DNA of 9,291 nucleotides from Phytoactinopolyspora endophytica (lineage in GTDB: Bacteria > Actinomycetota > Actinomycetes > Jiangellales > Jiangellaceae). The translations under genes were made by a program, and so were the position numbers. This document shows positions 1 through 6,759 of this stretch, in pieces. Position 1 is the first letter of the stretch. Each line of letters opens with the position of its first letter. The notes beneath the pieces are model-generated. The model did not search any database. It had not been told where the DNA came from and was given only the letters and a program-made list of their open reading frames with translations. Location of the stretch: the NCBI RefSeq assembly GCF_004138495.1, contig NZ_ML142882.1, positions 5,626 through 14,916 of the forward strand, read 5' to 3'.

Positions 1-1
1 C

Positions 2-301
2 GCCTACGCCGTCATTCTTGCGGCCGGATTGAAGGGCATCGAGGAGGGCTACGAGCTCCCTCCGGAGGCTGAGGACGACGTGTGGGCGCTGACCGACCGG
101 GAACGGCGGGCGCTCGGCATCGATCCGCTGCCCGCGTCCCTCGACGAGGCGATCCGGGCGATGGAGAGCTCCGAGCTCGTCGCCGAGACCCTCGGCGAGC
201 ACGTGTTCGAGTTCTTCCTGCGGAACAAGCGGCAGGAGTGGGACATCTATCGCCGCCAGGTCACGCCGTACGAGCGTGACACGATGCTTCCCGTCCTGTA
301 G
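2..301 (+). CDS. Glutamine synthetase family protein, GlnA2-like, C-terminal 99 residues (5' truncated by window)
   Basis: The reading frame is already open at base 2 and ends at a TAG at 299-301, so only the C-terminus is present. Visible glutamine synthetase features are the helix A-G-L-K-G-I-E-G-Y-E-L-P, a segment with the residues L-P-x-S-L-D-E-A-I, then the conserved tail G-E-H-V-F-E-F-F-L-R-N-K-R-x-E-W and R-x-x-V-T-P-Y-E ending in L-P-V-L. Type I glutamine synthetases make glutamine from glutamate, ammonia and ATP in the cytoplasm. The tail resembles the GlnA2 branch, which in Streptomyces has been shown to glutamylate polyamines instead, so the substrate is left open. The adenylylated Tyr lies upstream of the window and cannot be checked. 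The presence of glnE 3.2 kb downstream on the same strand agrees with a nitrogen-assimilation locus. Confidence 0.9.
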   Translation, partial: AYAVILAAGLKGIEEGYELPPEAEDDVWALTDRERRALGIDPLPASLDEAIRAMESSELVAETLGEHVFEFFLRNKRQEWDIYRRQVTPYERDTMLPVL

Positions 302-307
302 ACGACG

Positions 308-362
308 CTGGTCGCCGGTCCGGAGGTCGTGCTTGGACGGGCACTGGTCGCCGGTCCGGAGG
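308..362. repeat. 19-bp exact direct repeat, 36-bp period
   Basis: The string ctggtcgccggtccggagg occurs at 308-326 and again, without mismatch, at 344-362. The 36-bp period equals twelve codons. It lies between the glutamine synthetase stop and crcB. Each copy ends in GGAGG, a good ribosome-binding core, but only the first lies near a start codon (GTG 329) and it is only 2 nt away. The likely origin is a local duplication. Confidence 0.8.
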
Positions 363-409
363 CCGAGCCGTTCATCGGCTGGCTGCATGCGGGCCACTAT
401 CGTGGATGC

Positions 410-835
410 GTGCGTGCGGTGTGGAAGCGGCGAGCCCAGGTCATAGGGGCGATCGCCGCTGGCGGCGCGGTCGGTGCCGAGGCGCGTTATGCGCTCGCTC
501 AGCTGGACGGCGACCGCTCCGCCTTCCCATGGACGACCTTCGTGGAGAACATCACGGGTTGCTTCCTGATCGGGGTGCTCATGGCGGTGATCCTTGAGCT
601 CACCGCTCCGCACCGGCTGCTCCGACCGTTCATCGGGGTTGGTGTGCTGGGCGGCTACACGACGTTCTCCGCCTACGCTGTCGAAGTGCGTGAGCTGCTC
701 GCGGATGACCGCGCCGCCATGGCGCTGGCCTACCTGGCCGTCACGCCGGTCGTGGCGCTGCTCGCGGTCTGGACCGCCGTGCGCCTGACCGGTACCACAC
801 TGGGCCGGTTGCGGCAGCGGGGAGCTGACGAATGA
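410..835 (+). CDS. crcB: Fluoride ion transporter CrcB/Fluc, subunit 1
   Basis: Member of the Fluc (CrcB) family of small four-helix membrane channels that let F- leave the cytoplasm and work as antiparallel dimers. Numbered from the longer frame starting at GTG 329, it shows G-G-A-V-G-x-x-x-R-Y at 45-54, F-P-W-T-T-F-V-E-N with the pore Asn at N74, and the TM3 break G-G-Y-T-T-F-S-A-Y with F113 and Y116. Four hydrophobic stretches are visible. I prefer GTG 410 (141 aa): it puts a Lys/Arg-rich segment (K33, R34, R35) just before TM1, removes 27 residues with no family resemblance, and follows TATCGT by 6 nt, a leaderless-type arrangement. GTG 329 (168 aa) and GTG 419 remain possible. Charge distribution predicts N-in/C-in. 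It is first in a three-gene unit with DUF190 and a second crcB, 28 nt before DUF190. Confidence 0.88.
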   Translation: MRAVWKRRAQVIGAIAAGGAVGAEARYALAQLDGDRSAFPWTTFVENITGCFLIGVLMAVILELTAPHRLLRPFIGVGVLGGYTTFSAYAVEVRELLADDRAAMALAYLAVTPVVALLAVWTAVRLTGTTLGRLRQRGADE

Positions 836-863
836 CCACTCACAGATCTGGTCGTGGGGAGCG

Positions 864-1292
864 ATGATGACGTTGCGAGGTCCGGCACGCAGGCTGTCCA
901 TCATGGTCGGGGAGTCCGACACCTGGCACGGCAAGCCGTTGTACGCCGAGATCGTCCACCGCGCCCACGCGGCCGGGCTGGCCGGGGCGAGTGTGTTCCG
1001 TGGCATCGAGGGCTATGGCGCGTCGAACCACATTCACACCACCCGGATCTTCAGCCTCTCCGAAGATCTCCCGGTGCAGGTGCTGATCGTCGACGTGGCG
1101 GAGAAGATCGACCCGTTCGTGGAGGAGATCGAGCCGTTGGTCAGGGAGGGTCTGATCACGCTCGCCGACGTCGAGGTCGTCCGGTATGTCGGGCGTCACA
1201 GTGCCGGGGGCACGGCGACCGGTACTGTGACCGGCTCGGCGGACGGTACCGCAGCCGGCGACGCGAGCGACGATGCGGCGGAAGGCCGGTGA
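864..1292 (+). CDS. DUF190 family (PII-like) protein of the fluoride cluster
   Basis: Soluble protein of 142 residues. Residues 8-107 match the DUF190 family: L-S-I-M-V-G-E near the start, W-H-G-K-P-L-Y at 21-27, R-G-I-E-G-Y-G at 46-52, then I-H-T-T-R and [13 protein letters not shown]. The fold is related to PII signalling proteins. The family often sits beside crcB genes, but its biochemical role is unknown to me; a regulatory or sensing role is inference. A start at ATG 864 is given; ATG 867 sits better (6 nt) behind the GGGGA at 856-860. Residues from about 112 to 142 form an odd Gly/Thr/Ala/Asp-rich tail beyond the usual end of the family, probably disordered. Its stop overlaps the next crcB start (GTGA, 1289-1292), so the two are probably translationally coupled. 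Confidence 0.9.
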   Translation: MMTLRGPARRLSIMVGESDTWHGKPLYAEIVHRAHAAGLAGASVFRGIEGYGASNHIHTTRIFSLSEDLPVQVLIVDVAEKIDPFVEEIEPLVREGLITLADVEVVRYVGRHSAGGTATGTVTGSADGTAAGDASDDAAEGR

Positions 1293-1651
1293 CGGTCCTT
1301 CTCGTCGCGCTCGGCGCGGCCGCGGGCGCACCACTGCGCTATGTCACCGACCGGTTCATCCAGTCGCGGGTCGACGCCGTCTTCCCGTGGGGAACACTCG
1401 GGGTGAACGTCGTCGGCTCGTTCGTGGTGGGTGTGGTCACGGCGGCGTCTGTTGAGGGCAGGCTGAACGAGGACATGGTCGCCTTGATAGCCGTGGGTTT
1501 CTGCGGTGCCCTGACCACCTACAGCACGTTCAGCTACGAGACGCTGCGCCTGTTCGAAGACGGTGCCCGCTGGTATGCCTTCGGCAACGTCGTCGTGAGC
1601 ATCCTCGCCGGTGTCGCCGCCGCGTCGGCGGGCTGGGCGCTCGCCTCCTAG
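1289..1651 (+). CDS. crcB: Fluoride ion transporter CrcB/Fluc, subunit 2
   Basis: Second Fluc subunit, 120 residues, the usual length. Family signatures are [10 protein letters not shown] (9-18), [14 protein letters not shown] with the pore Asn N40, and the TM3 motif [13 protein letters not shown] (72-84). The canonical T-T-F-S-T-F motif has Tyr at 78 and keeps Phe at 81, the mirror image of subunit 1. GTG 1289 overlaps the DUF190 stop and has GGAAGG at 1280-1285. The first loop carries R17, R22 and R27, the second is net acidic and the N-terminus is uncharged. This predicts N-out/C-out, opposite to subunit 1, as expected for an obligate antiparallel heterodimer. Its TAG stop shares bases with the stop of the convergent aldehyde dehydrogenase gene. 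Confidence 0.93.
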   Translation: MTVLLVALGAAAGAPLRYVTDRFIQSRVDAVFPWGTLGVNVVGSFVVGVVTAASVEGRLNEDMVALIAVGFCGALTTYSTFSYETLRLFEDGARWYAFGNVVVSILAGVAAASAGWALAS

Positions 1652-3165
1652 CGGCGCAGAGCGCCGTCGACCCGGCGTGGGATGCCGAGTGGGTTGCCAT
1701 CCTGCAGAGCCTGCGGGAGCAGGTCGTGCGGGAACGCCTGATACGTCACCGGTCGCAGCCACCGCCGGGCCGCTGTCGGCCCGACGGACGTGTGCAGAGG
1801 GCTGGTGCTCGACGGCCAGGGACCGCCGTGCTGCATGGCCCAGGCAACGGCCACACCCGTGGGCCAGCCGTTCCAGATCAGCCGGCCGGCGCGGGGCCGG
1901 AGCACGTCCAGCACGGGGGAGAGGTTCTGCAGATCCGACTGCTCCCCGTGGATGGTCGCGGTGAGACTACCCTCGACCGACTGCAGCGCGTTGATGAGCT
2001 CGTGCGTGCTGGCGTACTCGATGATCAGCGAGCTCGGTCCGAAGCACTCCGCGGCGAGGGTCTCCGCGGCCTCGGTGAACTTCTCCGCGGTGGTGACGAA
2101 CAGGCACGGCACACCCCAGGCGCCGGGCTCGGTGTGCAGCCGCGGCGTGACCAGGCTCCGAACGGCCGGGTACGCGGCGAGCTCTGCGCTGAACTTGGCG
2201 TACGACTCGGCGATGCGCGCGTTCAGCATCGGTGTCGGTGAGACCGCGCTGATCGCATCGGCGAGGGCGGAGTCGAGGTTGTGCCCGGCGGGAAGGAAGA
2301 GCAGACCCGGCTTGGTGCAGAACTGGCCGGTACCGAGCGTGAACGAGTCCACGAACCCGGAGGCGATCTCGGCGCCGCGGGCCCGTGCCGCGGCCTTGGT
2401 GACCACTGTGGGGTTGACGCTGCCCAGCTCGCCGTAGAAGGGGATGGGGTCCACCCGGCCGGAGGCGAGGTCGAACAGCGCGCGTCCACCTGTCGTGGAG
2501 CCGGTGAACCCGGCCGCCTTGATGCGCTGGTCCACGACGGCGTCGCGCCCCGCCTGCTGACCGAAGATGACCGTGAAGATCCCCGCGGGCAGATTGTGGT
2601 CGGCGATGACCGAGCTGATGATCTCTCCGGTGCGGCGGGAGAGCTCGGGGTGGCCCTCGTGTGCCTTCACGACGACGGGGCAGCCGGCGGCGAGGGCGGA
2701 GGCGGTGTCGCCCCCGGCCACGCTGAAGGCGAATGGGAAGTTACTGGCGGCGAAGACCAGTACCGGCCCGAGCGGCTCAAGAACGCGTCGCAGGTCCGGC
2801 CGGGGGACGGGCTTGGCGTCGGGAGCCGGTGTGTCGAGGGTGGCCTCCAGGAACGAACCCTCCTCGATGACCTGAGCGAAGAGCCGCAACTGGAACGTGG
2901 TCCGGGCCAGCTCGGAGGTGAGCCGCGGTTTGCCGAGGCCGGTCTCCGTGTCAGCCAGCGGAATGAGCTCGTCCGCACGGTCGTCGAGCTTGTCGGCGAT
3001 GGCGCGGATCAGCGCCGAACGCTCGGTCAGAGGCTCGTTGGCGAACCGGCGCGCGGCCGACTTCGCCAGCGACAAGGTGGAGCTCAGCTCGCCGGGCGAC
3101 GTCTCCGCCACACCGACACCGGCCGGCTCGCCCGTGCGTGGGTTCATGCTTTCTATCAGCTTCAT
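1648..3165 (-). CDS. NAD(P)+-dependent aldehyde dehydrogenase, 2-oxoglutarate-semialdehyde (2,5-dioxovalerate) dehydrogenase type
   Basis: Cytoplasmic enzyme of 505 residues in the ALDH superfamily, oxidising an aldehyde to its acid. All catalytic elements are present: A-A-S-N-F-P-F-A-F with oxyanion Asn N142, cofactor-binding V-V-V-K-A-H-E-G-H-P (K167), the Rossmann motif F-T-G-S-T-T-G-G (220-227), general base E246 in F-Y-G-E-L-G-S-V-N-P, and nucleophile C283 in G-Q-F-C-T-K-P-G. The K-A-H-x-x-H-P and G-Q-F-C-T-K-P-G wording is typical of the branch that oxidises 2-oxoglutarate semialdehyde in sugar-acid and hydroxyproline catabolism; substrate assignment is by resemblance only. ATG 3165 has GGGGAG (3173-3178, minus strand) 7 nt upstream. 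No dehydratase, permease or other pathway gene lies beside it, so it is transcribed alone, divergent from glnE and convergent with crcB. Confidence 0.92.
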   Translation of the reverse strand: MKLIESMNPRTGEPAGVGVAETSPGELSSTLSLAKSAARRFANEPLTERSALIRAIADKLDDRADELIPLADTETGLGKPRLTSELARTTFQLRLFAQVIEEGSFLEATLDTPAPDAKPVPRPDLRRVLEPLGPVLVFAASNFPFAFSVAGGDTASALAAGCPVVVKAHEGHPELSRRTGEIISSVIADHNLPAGIFTVIFGQQAGRDAVVDQRIKAAGFTGSTTGGRALFDLASGRVDPIPFYGELGSVNPTVVTKAAARARGAEIASGFVDSFTLGTGQFCTKPGLLFLPAGHNLDSALADAISAVSPTPMLNARIAESYAKFSAELAAYPAVRSLVTPRLHTEPGAWGVPCLFVTTAEKFTEAAETLAAECFGPSSLIIEYASTHELINALQSVEGSLTATIHGEQSDLQNLSPVLDVLRPRAGRLIWNGWPTGVAVAWAMQHGGPWPSSTSPLHTSVGPTAARRWLRPVTYQAFPHDLLPQALQDGNPLGIPRRVDGALRR

Positions 3166-3500
3166 CGATTAACTCCCCGTACCAGATCCTGACCGGCCTG
3201 TATTCGCCGGTGAGGCATACGGCAACGGCGGCACCGGATCATTTGCCGGCGCCGTCCCTGCACCGGACACACCGTGTACATTCTGACAGTCATGCGAGGC
3301 CTGATCCTAGCCGGTACCACCTGTGCGCACTATGGTGCGTTCGGTTGAGTATCGCCCATAATGCCCAACCCGCTGATCGCGCACTGACTGGCTGTCGATT
3401 GCGCATTCACAGAATTCGGCCTTCCAGCTGACCGCCCCTCCGGCGCGGTCCACCGACATTGTCTGAGCGGGGGCCTCGACAGTGTCGGTAGATTCGAGGC
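3166..3500. other. Divergent intergenic region between the aldehyde dehydrogenase and glnE
   Basis: 335 bp without a supported gene; it must hold the promoters of both flanking genes. The part around 3331-3420 is AT-richer than the coding DNA. Possible -10 hexamers are CATAAT at 3357-3362 (+), which would give a glnE leader of about 130 nt, and TAGGAT at 3304-3309 (-) for the aldehyde dehydrogenase. Neither has a good -35, so I do not call them as promoters. A 5-bp inverted repeat, CGCAC/GTGCG, sits at 3326-3339. The part nearest glnE is described separately. Confidence 0.6.
3452..3494 (+). promoter_or_regulatory. Paired dyads and -10-like element immediately before glnE
   Basis: Two similar short palindromes, CGACATTGTCT (3454-3464) and CGACAGTGTCG (3477-3487), have centres 23 bp apart. 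Together they form a larger inverted repeat (3452-3463 with 3478-3489, broken only by one T/G wobble-type position). TAGATT follows at 3489-3494 and fits the actinobacterial -10 pattern TANNNT. GTG 3501 comes exactly 6 nt later, the geometry of a leaderless transcript. No -35 hexamer at the usual spacing is convincing. If transcription starts further upstream, the same repeat would fold as an mRNA hairpin just before the start codon. I cannot name the binding protein. Confidence 0.45.
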
Positions 3501-6500
3501 GTGCCGCGCCCAGTCGGCGACGGCGAGACCGGGCGCGGTAAGTTCGATGATGTGTATGCGCGACCTTCACGTCGTACTCAGAGCCGAGGCGCCGAGCTGG
3601 CGCGCTCTGGGTTCACCGACACGGAGGCGGCCATGCGTGAACTCGACAGCCCGCCCTTGGACACGTTGGATGAGCAGCACGAGCTCGTCGCGGCGCTGGC
3701 CCGGGTAGCGGATCCCGACCTGGCGCTGAACGGCCTGTCGCGGTTGCTCGCCTCGCTCGGCTCGCGGCCGGAGCGTGACGAGCTGTTGCGCGCCTTGGAA
3801 GCGGGAGACGGGCTGGCGGCCAGGGTGCTGGCCGTGCTCGGGTTCAGCTCGCCGTTCGTCGACCACCTGGTACGGCATCCGGGCGACGTCCGTGAGCTCG
3901 CTCAGGCCGTGGCGGATGTCCGGCCGGACGCGGAAGTGCTGCGCCGACGGCTGCTCGAGGCGGTCGGTGCGGATCCGGAGGCCGACGCGCCGGTAGCCGT
4001 GGGAGATCACCGCGAGCTCCTCGATGCGCTGCGGGTCGCCTACCGGCGGCAGCTGCTGGAACTGGCCGCGCTGGACCTCACGGGCGAGCTGGAGATGCCG
4101 GCCGTCGGTTGCGAGCTGGCAGACCTCGCCGGAGCGACGCTGGAGGCCGCGCTGGCGATCGCTCGTGCACAGCTGCCAGACGACGCCCCGCGATGTCGGA
4201 TCGCGGTGATCGGCATGGGCAAATGCGGCGGCTGTGAGCTGAACTACGTCTCCGACGTCGACGTGTTGTTCATCGCCGAGCCGGTCGACGGGAACGACGA
4301 CGGCGATGGCGAGGCCGCGCTGCGCACCGCCGCGCAGCTGGCGACGTGGGCGATGCGAGCCTGCTCCGAGCGCACCCCCGAGGGGACGATCTGGCCGGTC
4401 GACGCGGCGCTCAGACCGGAGGGCAAGGCAGGACCTCTGGTACGTACGATGGCCAGCTACCTGAAGTACTACGAGTCCTGGGCGAAGACGTGGGAGTTCC
4501 AGGCGCTGCTCAAGGTCCGCCCGGTGGCAGGGGACCGCGCCTTGGGGGCAGCGTTCGTCGAAGCCGTCGAACCGATGGTGTGGAACGCGTCGTGCCGTGA
4601 TGGCTTCGTCACCGACGTCCAAGCGATGCGGCGTCGCGTCGAGCACCATATCGGTTCCCGCAACGCCGACCGCGAGCTCAAGCTTGGCCCCGGCGGGCTG
4701 CGCGACATCGAGTTCGCCGTGCAGCTGCTCCAACTGGTCCACGGCCGTGCGGACGAGACCTTGCACTCCACCTCCACGCTGCAGGCACTGGCCGCGCTGA
4801 TCGACGGGGGTTATGTCGGCCGCGACGACGGTGCCGTGCTGGACCAGGCGTACCGCTTCTTGCGGACGCTGGAGCACCGCATCCAGCTGCGGCAACTGCG
4901 GCGCACGCATGTGGTGCCGGATGACGCCGCAGACTTGAGGATCCTCGGCAGGGCACTTGGCATGCGCGGCGCCGACGAGCTCACGAAGCGCTGGCGCGGT
5001 GAGACGCGTGAGGTCCGGCGACTGCACGAGAAGTTGTTCTACCGGCCGCTGCTGTCGGCAGTGGCGAGCCTGCCGGGCGAGGATGTGCGGCTGAGTCCGG
5101 AGGCAGCGCTGGCCCGGCTGGAGGCTCTCGGATATACCGACCCGTCCGGCGCACTGCGACACATAGAGGCGTTGACCAAGGGCGTGTCCAGACGGGCGTC
5201 GATCCAGCGGACACTGCTCCCCGTGCTGCTGTCCTGGTTCGCCGACGGTGCACAGCCCGACACCGGGCTCTCCGGCTTCCGGCACATCAGCGATGCTCTC
5301 GGCGAGACACCGTGGTACTTGCGGCTACTGCGCGACGACGGCGCGGCGGCGGAGCGGATGGCGAAGGTCCTTGCGTCCGGTCGCTACGCCACCGAGCTGC
5401 TGAAGCGTGCGCCCGAGGCGGTGACGATGCTGAGCGGCGACGCGGAACTCGCCCCGCGGGACCCCGCGCAGCTGACATCCGAGGTGGTAGCCGGACTGGC
5501 ACGGCACGACGACCCGGTCGCGGCGATCGGCGTGGTACGCGCGATGCGTCGGCGCGAACTGTTCCGCACCGCGGTGGCGGATCTGGTCGGTCTCCTTCCC
5601 GTGCGGCAGGTGGGAGAGTCACTGACCGACATCGCCGACGCCACACTCGCGGGGGCGCTGGCGACCGCGACCAGGGCGGTCGAGGCGCAGCTGGGTGGCA
5701 GTCTGCCCACCCGGATGGCCGTGGTGTCGATGGGCCGGCTCGGCGGCCGCGAGATGGGGTACGCCTCGGACGCGGACCTGCTGTTCGTGCACGCACCGCT
5801 GCCCAGCGCGAGCGACGAGGAGGCGGCCTCGGCCGCGACGGCGGTGGCCAACGAGATGCGGCGGCTGCTGGCCATCCCGTCGCCCGAACCGGCCTTCACC
5901 GTGGACGCCGCGTTGCGCCCAGAAGGAAAGGCCGGGCCGCTGGTCCGCACGCTCTCCTCGTACGCCGCGTACTACGAGCGGTGGGGCGAGATCTGGGAAC
6001 GGCAGGCGCTGCTGCGCGCGGCACCCTGCTGCGGCGACCCAGAGCTGCTGCGCAGGTTCGAGGCGCTGATCGATCCGCTGCGTTGGCCGTCGGCGGGGCT
6101 CACCGACGCGCAAGTACGCGAGGTACGCCGGATGAAGGCACGAGTGGAGGCGGAGCGGTTGCCGCGCGGTGCCCACCGTCCGACGCACCTGAAACTAGGG
6201 CCGGGCGGTCTGTCGGACGTCGAATGGTGCGCCCAGCTACTCCAGCTGCAGCATGCCGGCCGGGTCGAGGAACTACGGACGACGGCCACGCTGGACGTGT
6301 TCGACGTCGCCGTCGACGCGGGTCTGATGCGCGACGAGGACCGGCGAGAGCTCAGCCAAGCGTGGTGCATGGCGTCGTCGATCCGCAACGCGACGGTCCT
6401 GGTGACCGGTCGGGCATCGGACGCTATCCCGGTGGACCCACAGACGCTGGCGGCCGTGGCCCAGGTGGTGGGATACGGGCCGGGGGAGAGCGCCACGTTC

Positions 6501-6575
6501 CTGGACGACTATCGGCGCAGCTCCCGGCACGCGCGAGCTGTCATCGAACGCGTCTTCTACGCCGATCCGCGCTGA
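3501..6575 (+). CDS. glnE: Bifunctional glutamine synthetase adenylyltransferase / adenylyl-removase
   Basis: GlnE switches glutamine synthetase off by adding AMP to a Tyr and on by phosphorolytic removal, under PII control. The 1024 residues show the expected internal duplication. The N-terminal adenylyl-removase half has G-M-G-K-C-G-G-x-E-L-N-Y-x-S-D-V-D with D252 and D254; the C-terminal adenylyltransferase half has S-M-G-R-L-G-G-x-E-M-x-Y-A-S-D-A-D with D757 and D759. Each half also repeats D-A-A-L-R-P-E-G-K-A-G-P-L-V-R-T and L-K-L-G-P-G-G-L-x-D, so both sites look intact. Starts: GTG 3501 follows TAGATT by 6 nt and could be leaderless; GTG 3552 is an alternative. ATG 3633 has a good GGAGG but would remove the A-R-S-G-F-T-D segment conserved in actinobacterial GlnE. 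It is monocistronic as far as visible. Confidence 0.96.
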   Translation: MPRPVGDGETGRGKFDDVYARPSRRTQSRGAELARSGFTDTEAAMRELDSPPLDTLDEQHELVAALARVADPDLALNGLSRLLASLGSRPERDELLRALEAGDGLAARVLAVLGFSSPFVDHLVRHPGDVRELAQAVADVRPDAEVLRRRLLEAVGADPEADAPVAVGDHRELLDALRVAYRRQLLELAALDLTGELEMPAVGCELADLAGATLEAALAIARAQLPDDAPRCRIAVIGMGKCGGCELNYVSDVDVLFIAEPVDGNDDGDGEAALRTAAQLATWAMRACSERTPEGTIWPVDAALRPEGKAGPLVRTMASYLKYYESWAKTWEFQALLKVRPVAGDRALGAAFVEAVEPMVWNASCRDGFVTDVQAMRRRVEHHIGSRNADRELKLGPGGLRDIEFAVQLLQLVHGRADETLHSTSTLQALAALIDGGYVGRDDGAVLDQAYRFLRTLEHRIQLRQLRRTHVVPDDAADLRILGRALGMRGADELTKRWRGETREVRRLHEKLFYRPLLSAVASLPGEDVRLSPEAALARLEALGYTDPSGALRHIEALTKGVSRRASIQRTLLPVLLSWFADGAQPDTGLSGFRHISDALGETPWYLRLLRDDGAAAERMAKVLASGRYATELLKRAPEAVTMLSGDAELAPRDPAQLTSEVVAGLARHDDPVAAIGVVRAMRRRELFRTAVADLVGLLPVRQVGESLTDIADATLAGALATATRAVEAQLGGSLPTRMAVVSMGRLGGREMGYASDADLLFVHAPLPSASDEEAASAATAVANEMRRLLAIPSPEPAFTVDAALRPEGKAGPLVRTLSSYAAYYERWGEIWERQALLRAAPCCGDPELLRRFEALIDPLRWPSAGLTDAQVREVRRMKARVEAERLPRGAHRPTHLKLGPGGLSDVEWCAQLLQLQHAGRVEELRTTATLDVFDVAVDAGLMRDEDRRELSQAWCMASSIRNATVLVTGRASDAIPVDPQTLAAVAQVVGYGPGESATFLDDYRRSSRHARAVIERVFYADPR

Positions 6576-6580
6576 GAACG

Positions 6581-6600
6581 TGGGGTGAGAGTTCACCCTG
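6581..6600 (+). terminator. Short stem-loop after glnE
   Basis: GGGTGA (6583-6588) pairs perfectly with TCACCC (6593-6598) across a 4-nt GAGT loop, and two G-T wobble pairs extend the stem outward. It starts 5 nt past the glnE stop. There is no T-tract, which is common for actinobacterial terminators, so function is inferred from position and shape. Confidence 0.5.
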
Positions 6601-6622
6601 ACGGCGGCATCCATGCCACTCT

Positions 6623-6721
6623 CCGTACCGGATGCCACATTCTGTGTCGGATGCTGCAATCTGTGTCGCCAACAGCCTGATTCGCGGCCCATAGCGACAC
6701 AGATTGCAGCATCCGGTACGG
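6623..6721. repeat. Palindromic repeat element (REP/MITE-like) in the glnE/lacI convergent gap
   Basis: A perfect 22-bp inverted repeat has arms 6648-6669 and 6694-6715 around a 24-nt loop. A second pairing uses the outer 13-mer CCGTACCGGATGC (6623-6635) and its exact complement at 6709-6721, so the right arm can pair with either partner. The left side also holds two tandem 19-bp units, 6629-6647 and 6648-6666, identical at 16 of 19 positions. GATGC-A-GCATC at 6722-6732 and the 12-bp palindrome at 6606-6617 flank the element. It lies between two convergent genes and could act as a bidirectional terminator. The nested arms and lack of coding capacity also fit a REP-like or MITE-like element. 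No target-site duplication was seen. Confidence 0.8.
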
Positions 6722-6759
6722 GATGCAGCATCGAGCCCGCCTCTACGCCGATCCGTGCC

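Noticed and set aside
302..409. Possible fluoride riboswitch upstream of the first crcB
   Set aside because: I looked for the characteristic GGnGATGG start and pseudoknot partner of the crcB RNA motif and found neither; the stretch is mostly the 19-bp direct repeat. A covariance-model search would be decisive.
854..1651. Single long fusion-like frame across the DUF190 gene and crcB
   Set aside because: Its N-terminal half is the out-of-frame reading of DUF190. Only the part from GTG 1289 encodes CrcB, and DUF190 has its own intact frame.
2281..3192. 303-codon plus-strand frame opposite the aldehyde dehydrogenase
   Set aside because: Antisense shadow of a complete enzyme with all catalytic residues in the minus-strand frame.
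3567..5285. Long open frame (572 codons) on the minus strand inside glnE
   Set aside because: GC-rich antisense shadow: its sequence has low-complexity Arg/Gln/Gly/Pro composition with no recognisable domain, while the plus-strand frame is an intact GlnE.
6623..6721. CRISPR array
   Set aside because: The repeats are inverted and adjacent with no spacers of regular length, and no cas gene is in the window.
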